NCBI GenBank assembly: GCA_017458585.1
Contig: JAFTAJ010000035.1
Coordinates: 1-39,323, forward strand
Direction: 5' to 3'
DNA length: 39,323 nucleotides
From: Bacteroidaceae bacterium
GTDB taxonomy: Bacteria; Bacteroidota; Bacteroidia; Bacteroidales; Bacteroidaceae
The first letter of the stretch is position 1, and every line of letters begins with the position of its first letter. The notes under the pieces are model-generated. The model had not been told where the DNA came from and ran no database searches. It was given only the letters and a program-made list of their open reading frames with translations. Positions 33,862 to 39,323 of the stretch are shown here, in pieces. The translations under genes and the position numbers were made by a program.

Positions 33862-34464
33862 ATGTTTACCGGAATAATAGAAGGCACGGCCACCGTGAAG
33901 GCCATCCACCATATACAGGACAACATAGACTTTGTTCTCACCTGTCCGTTCACCGACGAGCTATCTGTAGCACAGAGCCTCGCCCACGACGGAGTATGCC
34001 TCACCATCACCAAGATTGAGGGACAAGACTATACCGTCACTGCTATGCGCGAGACACTCCTTCGCACCGACCTCGGCAAGTGGGAGCCCGGCACTCTTGT
34101 TAATATAGAGCGCTCCATGCCCGCCAACGGCCGCTTTGACGGCCACATCGTGCAGGGTCATGTTGACACCACGGCCGAGTGCATAGCACTGGAGGATGCC
34201 AGCGGCAGCTACATCTACACCTTCCGCTATCCCTTCGACCCTGCCATGGTCAAGCGCGGCTACTTCTGCGCCGACAAGGGTAGCGTCACTGTCAATGGCG
34301 TTAGCCTCACCGTATGCAATCCCACTGACGACACCTTTCAGGTGAACATCATCCCCTTCACCTACGAGCACACCAATTTTCAGAGCATACGCCCGGGCAC
34401 CATCGTCAACATAGAGTTTGACATCCTCGGCAAGCTCGTGGCACGTATGCAGCAGCTTCGCTGA
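33862..34464 (+). CDS. ribE: Riboflavin synthase alpha subunit
   Basis: A 200-residue protein made of two lumazine-binding barrels. It begins with the invariant MFTGIIEG and contains NGRFDGHIVQGHVDTTAEC at the start of the second barrel and DKGSVTVNGVSLTV later, the standard RibE/RibC motifs. It converts two 6,7-dimethyl-8-ribityllumazine molecules to riboflavin. Length matches the family. No other riboflavin gene is in the window and no FMN riboswitch is visible in the 52 bp before it. Confidence 0.96.
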   Translation: MFTGIIEGTATVKAIHHIQDNIDFVLTCPFTDELSVAQSLAHDGVCLTITKIEGQDYTVTAMRETLLRTDLGKWEPGTLVNIERSMPANGRFDGHIVQGHVDTTAECIALEDASGSYIYTFRYPFDPAMVKRGYFCADKGSVTVNGVSLTVCNPTDDTFQVNIIPFTYEHTNFQSIRPGTIVNIEFDILGKLVARMQQLR

Positions 34465-34484
34465 TAAATACCTATACATAAAAC

Positions 34485-34527
34485 AAAGTCGCAAAGCAAC
34501 CAACCAATGGTGCCTTGCGACTTTTGT
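34485..34527. terminator. Bidirectional terminator between ribE and yebC
   Basis: AAAGTCGCAA (34485-34494) pairs perfectly with TTGCGACTTT (34515-34524), followed by TTTTGT on plus; on minus the stem is followed by GTTTTATG. The two genes converge here. Confidence 0.88.
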
Positions 34528-34545
34528 CTTACTATGCTCTATGCC

Positions 34546-35280
34546 CTACTCTACTGGAGCGGGCTCCATATTGGTATAGACCGTCTGCACGTCGTCGAAG
34601 TCCTCCAGCTTCTCCACCATCTTGTCGATGGTCTCACGCTGCTCGGCGGTGACGCTCTTGAGGTCGTTGGGCACATAGGTGAACTCACCGCCCACATCCT
34701 CGAAGCCATTCTCCTCGAGATATTTCTGTATCTCGCCGTAGCTCTTCGGGTCGCCATAGATGGTGAGAGTGCCTTCCTCGGGGTCTTCGTCATACTCGTC
34801 TTCTACGCCGAGGTCAATAACGTCGAGGATAAACTCGTCCATGTCCATGCCGTCCTTCTTCTTGAAAGTGAACACACACTTGTGGTCGAAGAGGAACGCG
34901 AGGCTGCCCATCGTGCCGAGGTTGCCGCTGAACTTGTTGAACACCGAGCGTACATCGGCCACGGTGCGGGTGGGGTTGTCGGTCAGCGTGTCGACGAAGA
35001 TGGCGATGCCGTGGGGACCATAGCCTTCGTAGGTCATGTTCTTATACTCGCTCTGGTCCTTGCCCATAGCGTTCTTGATGGCGCGCTCGATATTGTCTTT
35101 CGGCATATTCTCGCGCTTGCACACTGCGATGATGCTTCGCAGTGCAGGATTGTTTTCAGGTTCGGGGCCGCTCTGCTTTACGGCGATGGCAATCTGCTTG
35201 CCGAGGCGAGTGAATGTCTTGGCCATGTGGCCCCATCTCTTCAGCTTGGCTGCTTTACGGTATTCAAATGCTCTTCCCAT
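34546..35280 (-). CDS. yebC: YebC/PmpR-family protein
   Basis: A 244-residue protein of the YebC/TACO1 family. It starts MGRAFEYRKAAKLKRWGHMA (the family's usual MGRxxxxK.. opening), continues GPEPENNPALRSIIAVCKRE, and contains DKIERAIKxA-like NMPKDNIERAIKNAMGK and YEGYGPHGIAIFVDTLTDN. Family members act as transcriptional regulators or, as more recent work shows, as translation factors that relieve stalling at proline runs. It follows pheT after 56 bp of tandem-repeat DNA, with no promoter seen between them, so the two are probably co-transcribed; both serve translation. Confidence 0.95.
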   Translation of the reverse strand: MGRAFEYRKAAKLKRWGHMAKTFTRLGKQIAIAVKQSGPEPENNPALRSIIAVCKRENMPKDNIERAIKNAMGKDQSEYKNMTYEGYGPHGIAIFVDTLTDNPTRTVADVRSVFNKFSGNLGTMGSLAFLFDHKCVFTFKKKDGMDMDEFILDVIDLGVEDEYDEDPEEGTLTIYGDPKSYGEIQKYLEENGFEDVGGEFTYVPNDLKSVTAEQRETIDKMVEKLEDFDDVQTVYTNMEPAPVE

Positions 35281-35283
35281 AAT

Positions 35284-35326
35284 TTATTTGACTATTTTAC
35301 AATTTGACAATTTAATTATTTGACTA
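35284..35326. repeat. Short tandem repeat between pheT and yebC
   Basis: TTATTTGAC, TATTTTAC, AATTTGAC, AATTTAA, TTATTTGAC: units of 7-9 bp filling most of the gap. Confidence 0.6.
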
Positions 35327-35336
35327 TTCACGAATC

Positions 35337-37799
35337 CTATCGCAGTTCTGCGTTAAGTTGTTGGGTCAGATTCTGAATGAGTTTGTTCATCACGGCTTCG
35401 ATATGCTTGTCGGTGAGAGTTTTCTCCGTGTCCTGCAGAGTGAAGTTGACGGCGTAGCTCTTCTTGCCGGCGGGCAGGTTCTTGCCCTCGTACACATCAA
35501 ACAGCTCCACTTTCTTCAGCAGGTTGCGCTCCGTCTGGTAGGCTACTGTCTCTACCTGCAGGAAGCTTACCTCCTTGTCAATCAGCAGAGCGAGGTCGCG
35601 GCTCACTGCGGGATACTTGCTTATCTCGGTGAAGCTCACCTTGTTCTTGCGGCTCTTGCGCATCAGTGCCTCCCAGTCGAGGTCAGCGTAGTACACCTGC
35701 GTCTTCAGTTCAGCCAGCTTAAGAGCCTTCGGGCTAACCACGCCCAGCGTAGCGTACACCTTACCGTTGCGGTCCTCTATCTGCAGCGCGGCAGAGTAGA
35801 TGTCCTGCGTGCACTCCTTGAAGAAGAGGGTGCCTAAGCTGATGCCCAGACGGCTGAAGATATTCTCCACATAGCCCTTGAGGTTGTAGAACGAGAACTC
35901 CTCGTTGGCGTGAGCCCACGAGCCCTCGACTCGCTTGCCAGTGACCCACAGACCGAGGTGCATGCACTCGTTGTAGGGAGCCAGGGGCTGGCCCTCTTTG
36001 CGGTCGTTGGCAGCATAGGAGTATTCCTTGCCAAACTCATACATCATCAGGTTGGGGCACTTATGGTTGATGTTGAAGCGCAGTGACTCCAGTCCACCGA
36101 AGAGCAGAGTCTGACGCATCACGCTCAGGTCTTCGCTCAGCGGATTCATCAGTCTCACGCTATGGTCGGCGGGATAGCTGTCCAGTCCTTCGTAGTAGGC
36201 GGCACGTGTCAGCGAGTTGTTCATTATCTCGTTGAATCCTTGCGCCGTCAGCTGCTCGCTGATGCGCTGCTGGAGGTTGTTGCTACGGTCTGTCTCACCC
36301 TTCACGGTCAGCGACGAGCGCACCATCGAGGGTATCTCCACGTTGTTGTAGCCATAGATGCGCAGAATGTCCTCCACCACATCGCACGGCCTGGTGACAT
36401 CCACCCTGTAGGCGGGCACTGTCAGGCTCAACCCCTTGTCGGTCTCGGCGTCAATCTTTACCTCAAGGCTTTGGAGAATACTCTTGATAGTGTCCTTGCC
36501 AATCTCCTTACCCATAAGGTCGTAGGCGTACTGGTAGTCGAGCTCCACCTTGAAGTCGTCGATATGCTGCGGATACACATCCTTTATCTCCATTGACACC
36601 TTGCCACCAGCCAGTTCGCAAGCCATGATGGCCGCCTGCTTGAGGGCATAGATAGTGCCGTTGGGGTCGATGCCGCGCTCAAAGCGGAAGCTTGCGTCTG
36701 TGCTCAGACCGTGGCGGCGTGCCGACTTACGAATGGTTGTCGGGTTGAAGTATGCAGACTCAAACAGCACGTTCGTTGTTGTCTCATACGTTCCGGAGCC
36801 CTTGCCGCCGAACACGCCGGCGATGCACATCGGCTCCTCCGTGTTGCAGATAGCCAGATCCTCGCTGCTCAGCTTATGCTCCACCCCGTCGAGGGTGACA
36901 AACGGCGTACCTTCAGTCAGGGTATCCACGATGATAGTGCGACCCTTGATCATGTCGGCGTCGAAGCAGTGGAGCGGCTGTCCATACGCGTGTAATATAT
37001 AATTGGTGATATCTACTATATTGTTGATGGGGCGCAGACCGATGATGTTCAGCTTCTGCTTGAGCCATTCGGGGCTCTCAGCTACGTGACAGCCAGTTAC
37101 GCTCACTGCGGCATATCGCGGGCAACGCTGGGTGTCGCGTATCTGCACATCAATCTCGAGGTCGTGATTATCCACGCGGAAGGCGTCGGTCGTGGGGCGA
37201 TGCAGCGATGTCTTGTAGCCGTTCTGCACGAGCCATGCGTAGAGGTCGCGAGCCACGCCATAGTGCGAGCATGCGTCGGCGCGGTTGGGGGTGATGTCCA
37301 CCTCAATCACGTAGTCGCTCTCCAACTGGTAGTACTCGGCAGCAGGCATGCCGACGGGGGTGTCCTGCGGTAGCACGATGATGCCGCTGTGGTCGGTGCC
37401 CACGCCTATCTCGTCCTCTGCGCATATCATGCCCAGGCTCTCCACGCCGCGCAGTTTGCTGCGCTTGATGGTGAACGACTGGTCGCCGTCGTAGAGCACA
37501 GTACCGAGGGTAGCCACCACCACCTTCTGTCCTGCAGCCACGTTGGGTGCGCCGCACACTATCTGCGAGGGCTCTGCCTCACCGATGTTCACGCTGCACA
37601 CATGCAGGTGGTCAGAGTTGGGATGCATGTCGCATGTCAGCACCTCGCCGACCACGAGCCCCTTGAGGCCGCCCTTGACGGACTGCACCTCCTCTACCGA
37701 GCCAACCTCCAGGCCAATAGAGGTCAGGGCATCGGCTGTCTGCTGCGGAGTAAGTTCAAAATCCACATACTCCTTCAACCATTTATAAGAAATATTCAT
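35337..37799 (-). CDS. pheT: Phenylalanyl-tRNA synthetase beta subunit
   Basis: An 820-residue bacterial-type PheT. The N-terminal EMAP-like tRNA-binding domain (GLVVGEVLTCDMHPNSDHLH, then VCSVNIGE), the B3/B4 editing core (PRYAAVSVTG, MIKGRTIIVDTLTEGTPFVT), the B5 domain (DVTRPCDVVEDILRIYGYNN) and the C-terminal anticodon-binding ferredoxin fold (FTEISKYPAVSRDLALLID) are all present in order. It forms an alpha2-beta2 enzyme with PheS, whose gene is not in the window. A perfect promoter lies in front, and a heptamer repeat fills the leader. Confidence 0.97.
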   Translation of the reverse strand: MNISYKWLKEYVDFELTPQQTADALTSIGLEVGSVEEVQSVKGGLKGLVVGEVLTCDMHPNSDHLHVCSVNIGEAEPSQIVCGAPNVAAGQKVVVATLGTVLYDGDQSFTIKRSKLRGVESLGMICAEDEIGVGTDHSGIIVLPQDTPVGMPAAEYYQLESDYVIEVDITPNRADACSHYGVARDLYAWLVQNGYKTSLHRPTTDAFRVDNHDLEIDVQIRDTQRCPRYAAVSVTGCHVAESPEWLKQKLNIIGLRPINNIVDITNYILHAYGQPLHCFDADMIKGRTIIVDTLTEGTPFVTLDGVEHKLSSEDLAICNTEEPMCIAGVFGGKGSGTYETTTNVLFESAYFNPTTIRKSARRHGLSTDASFRFERGIDPNGTIYALKQAAIMACELAGGKVSMEIKDVYPQHIDDFKVELDYQYAYDLMGKEIGKDTIKSILQSLEVKIDAETDKGLSLTVPAYRVDVTRPCDVVEDILRIYGYNNVEIPSMVRSSLTVKGETDRSNNLQQRISEQLTAQGFNEIMNNSLTRAAYYEGLDSYPADHSVRLMNPLSEDLSVMRQTLLFGGLESLRFNINHKCPNLMMYEFGKEYSYAANDRKEGQPLAPYNECMHLGLWVTGKRVEGSWAHANEEFSFYNLKGYVENIFSRLGISLGTLFFKECTQDIYSAALQIEDRNGKVYATLGVVSPKALKLAELKTQVYYADLDWEALMRKSRKNKVSFTEISKYPAVSRDLALLIDKEVSFLQVETVAYQTERNLLKKVELFDVYEGKNLPAGKKSYAVNFTLQDTEKTLTDKHIEAVMNKLIQNLTQQLNAELR

Positions 37800-37806
37800 A
37801 GAGGAA

Positions 37807-37839
37807 ATTTGAGATTTGAGATTTGAAATTTGAGATTTT
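37807..37839. repeat. ATTTGAG heptamer repeat in the pheT leader
   Basis: ATTTGAG, ATTTGAG, ATTTGAA, ATTTGAG, ATTTT in register, between the pheT promoter and its ATG. Confidence 0.88.
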
Positions 37840-37845
37840 GGCGTG

Positions 37846-37876
37846 CAAATTTACACATTTTTTTCGTAACAACAAA
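37846..37876 (-). promoter_or_regulatory. Promoter of pheT-yebC
   Basis: On the minus strand TTTG (37876-37873), 19-bp spacer, TAAATTTG (37853-37846): a full match to the Bacteroidetes consensus. Confidence 0.85.
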
Positions 37877-37910
37877 ATTTTGTGTGTATCTCCCGCGAAT
37901 TATGGTTGCA

Positions 37911-38690
37911 TTACTTGAGACCGGCCTTCAGCGCACGGATGACGGCGGAGTTGAAACCAGCGTGGTCCAGCTCGTTGAGCCCCTTGATGGTTATGCCTCC
38001 TGGAGTGGTGACCTTGTCGATGGCCTCTTCGGGATGCCAGCCGGTAGCTTTGAGCAGCGACACGGCTCCCTGCATGGTCTGGAGAGCTATCTGCTTGGCC
38101 TGCTGCGGATAGAAGCCCATCTCGCATCCTCCCTCCATCTGGGCACGTATGTAGCGCATCACGTAAGCAATGCCGCACGAGGCCATCATCATGCCCGGGC
38201 CGACGAGTTTCTCTTCCACCACGAGGGTGTCGCCATCTATGGCGTACAGCTCCTCCACTGCCTTCAGGCTCTCGTCGGTGGCGGTAGGTGCCTTGGCTAT
38301 GAAGGTCATGCTGGCTCCAAACTCAGCGGCGATATTGGGGATGGCATAGAAGAACTGCCCCTCCCCACCGAGGGCATCGGCTATCATTGATGTGGTGAAG
38401 TTGGCAGCGTTGGAGACAATCACCTGGGTCTGCAGATTGAGCTCGCTCTTTATCTCGGCCAGCACCTGCTGCATGAGCCACGGCTTGACCACGAGCACTA
38501 TGATGTCGGCACCGCGCACGGCCTCCCGATTGTCGGTAGTAGTCTTGAGGGCTGGAAACTGCCGGGAGAGCTGCTCCAGCAACAACGCGTTTTTGTCGGC
38601 AATGGTGATATTGCCGACTTTTCCACTCTTTGCCCATCCCTTGATGAGCGCGCCGCCCATATTGCCGGCGCCGATGACAGATAGTTTCAT
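37911..38690 (-). CDS. proC: Pyrroline-5-carboxylate reductase
   Basis: A 259-residue NAD(P)H-dependent enzyme for the last step of proline synthesis. MKLSVIGAGNMGGALIKGWA is the N-terminal Rossmann fold, IIVLVVKPWLMQQVL follows, and VGPGMMMASCGIAYVMRYIR with TTPGGITIKGLNELDHAGFN is the C-terminal dimerisation and active-site domain. I start it at ATG 38690. The open frame extends further upstream, but those extra residues translate the 3' part of the tRNA-Ala gene and its terminator. It lies 51 bp behind the tRNA gene. Confidence 0.95.
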   Translation of the reverse strand: MKLSVIGAGNMGGALIKGWAKSGKVGNITIADKNALLLEQLSRQFPALKTTTDNREAVRGADIIVLVVKPWLMQQVLAEIKSELNLQTQVIVSNAANFTTSMIADALGGEGQFFYAIPNIAAEFGASMTFIAKAPTATDESLKAVEELYAIDGDTLVVEEKLVGPGMMMASCGIAYVMRYIRAQMEGGCEMGFYPQQAKQIALQTMQGAVSLLKATGWHPEEAIDKVTTPGGITIKGLNELDHAGFNSAVIRALKAGLK

Positions 38691-38704
38691 AGTTGTTTGA
38701 AAGC

Positions 38705-38733
38705 AAAGACTTGCAGTGTTAGTGCAAGTCTTT
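38705..38733 (-). terminator. Hairpin between tRNA-Ala and proC
   Basis: AAAGACTTGCA and TGCAAGTCTTT (perfect 11 bp, loop 7). On the minus strand the stem is followed by GCTTTC, a weak T-run, so it could end the tRNA transcript or act as a processing site. Confidence 0.6.
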
Positions 38734-38741
38734 TGGGAGTG

Positions 38742-38815
38742 TGGAGATAATGGGATTCGAACCCATGACCCCTTGCATGCCATGCAAGTGCTCTAGCCAG
38801 CTGAGCTATACCCCC
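38742..38815 (-). tRNA. tRNA-Ala (anticodon GGC)
   Basis: 74 nt without encoded CCA. Acceptor GGGGGTA/TATCTCC (two G-U pairs) with discriminator A, D arm GCTC/GAGC, anticodon arm CTTGC-ATGGCAT-GCAAG giving GGC, and T arm ATGGG-TTCGAAT-CCCAT. It reads GCC/GCU codons. Confidence 0.97.
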
Positions 38816-38823
38816 AGGGTAAA

Positions 38824-38851
38824 GTTTAGAGTTGATAGTTTAGAGTTTAGA
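38824..38851. repeat. GTTTAGA heptamer repeat upstream of tRNA-Ala
   Basis: GTTTAGA, GTTGATA, GTTTAGA, GTTTAGA in register; related to 6571-6602. Confidence 0.85.
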
Positions 38852-38876
38852 GGTGACTATCTCTCATTTGCGAGTG

Positions 38877-38884
38877 CAAAGGTA
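38877..38884 (-). promoter_or_regulatory. Probable -7 box of tRNA-Ala
   Basis: TACCTTTG on the minus strand, about 60 bp before the tRNA 5' end; no good -33 partner. Confidence 0.5.
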
Positions 38885-38895
38885 ATATTTTTTTT

Positions 38896-38919
38896 GGAAT
38901 AAGGAGTAAGGAGTAAGGA
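38896..38919. repeat. GGAGTAA heptamer repeat
   Basis: GGAATAA, GGAGTAA, GGAGTAA, GGAC. Confidence 0.7.
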
Positions 38920-38960
38920 CTTTTTTTTAGAAAAGTGTATTTTTTATGTTTTGGGGCCGA

Positions 38961-39047
38961 GCGCCGTCAGCTTTAATTTCCACGAACTCAGCATTAAATT
39001 CTACAGAGTCGGCTTTAGTTGGTGACGAAGTCAGCTTTAAATTGGAC
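38961..39047 (-). repeat. Iteron array 3 (inverted copy of array 2)
   Basis: Read on the minus strand: four 21-22 bp units with cores TTTAAAGCTGACTTC, ACTAAAGCCGACTCT, TTTAATGCTGAGTTC and ATTAAAGCTGACGGC, ending GCTCGGCC. The order of unit variants is the same as in array 2. Confidence 0.88.
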
Positions 39048-39060
39048 AGCCCCCCTCTTA

Positions 39061-39077
39061 TCCCCCTTGTAGGGGGA
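39061..39077. repeat. Dispersed palindromic repeat, short copy 3
   Basis: TCCCCC-TTGTA-GGGGGA, related to the hairpins at 18116 and 19254, located inside the spacer of composite element 3. Confidence 0.6.
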
Positions 39078-39152
39078 GGAAGGTTTATAGGTTATTGGTT
39101 ATAGGTATAAAACACGAATCGACACAGATATTAAACAAAAACATAAAAAACT

Positions 39153-39265
39153 CCAATGAGCCACGTATTGCATACGTTCTTACCGCAGCCTCTGCGTCTG
39201 GCTGCAAGCAAGCTCGCGCCACACGCAGCGTCTTCGCCAAAGAGCTAACGCTCACGGCTCATTGG
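39153..39265 (-). repeat. Inverted-repeat unit H3 of the composite element
   Basis: Arms CCAATGAGCC (39153-39162) and GGCTCATTGG (39256-39265) are perfect over 10 bp, 113 bp end to end. Inside are ACGTAT-TGC-ATACGT and GCAGCC...GGCTGC hairpins. On the minus strand it is followed by the T-rich spacer (39048-39152, with GTTTAATATCTGTG) and array 3, as in the other two copies. From 39266 to the edge only AT-rich sequence with about 10-bp ACATCTTAC-like repeats is seen. Confidence 0.82.
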
Positions 39266-39323
39266 CAAAAACAAAAAAAATTTTACATCTTACATCAAAC
39301 ATCTTACTTCGACGAATGTCGCC

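Noticed and set aside
38691..38783. N-terminal extension of ProC
   Set aside because: The extra residues translate the tRNA-Ala 3' part and the hairpin; the Rossmann motif starts exactly at ATG 38690.

Overview
The window looks like a Bacteroidales chromosome, most likely Prevotella or a close relative. Four things point there: promoters of the Bacteroidetes type (TAnnTTTG at -7, TTTG about 20 bp upstream), no consistent Shine-Dalgarno sequences, a BspA-type leucine-rich-repeat surface protein, and housekeeping genes (AlaRS, PheT, YebC, RecJ, RecQ, PepD, DUF4369 protein) that resemble Bacteroidetes versions. The genus is an inference from recall; no search was run.

Layout. 1-6543 (minus) is one uninterrupted open frame of 2181 codons that runs off the left edge: a giant exported, modular repeat protein. 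6775-10344 (plus) is a compact run of an orphan phosphoribosyltransferase, a CodB-type cytosine/purine permease and a MalY/PatB-type lyase. 10441-13075 (plus) holds two peptidases, an M24 Xaa-Pro aminopeptidase and an exported C1B PepC-like protease, closed by a clear terminator. 13332-18088 (plus) is recJ, recQ and aroB, followed by a tiny membrane protein with an HExxH motif and a DUF4369 lipoprotein-like or periplasmic protein (to 19205). 19381-23987 is a visibly AT-rich accessory operon: a strong promoter, a roughly 300-nt leader with several nested helices, then three exported proteins, the middle one a class-3 lipase with an intact Ser/Asp/His triad. 23988-26251 is an accessory graveyard: the tail of a secreted protein, a HigB/HigA toxin-antitoxin pair whose toxin frame is broken, and repeats. 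26252-33358 (minus) is pepD, a flippase-like protein, a RecD-like helicase, a small membrane protein and alaS. 33435-34464 (plus) is a MerR regulator and riboflavin synthase. 34546-37799 (minus) is pheT then yebC. 37911-38815 (minus) is proC behind tRNA-Ala(GGC).

The most unusual content is not protein coding. (1) Three copies of a composite intergenic element with one fixed order: a 113-126 bp unit bounded by perfect inverted repeats and holding inner hairpins, then a T-rich spacer of about 100 bp with TTTAA and short CTGTG/TTCGTG repeats, then an array of degenerate 21-bp iterons. Two copies lie in tandem at 25177-26140 and one inverted at 38961-39265. (2) Most gene junctions carry short tandem repeats with a period of exactly 7 bp but with different unit sequences; the clearest fills the whole recQ-aroB gap with 13 heptamers. 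Two such repeats lie inside reading frames (aroB and the HExxH protein) and are translated. (3) The structured leader of the lipase operon could be a regulatory RNA.
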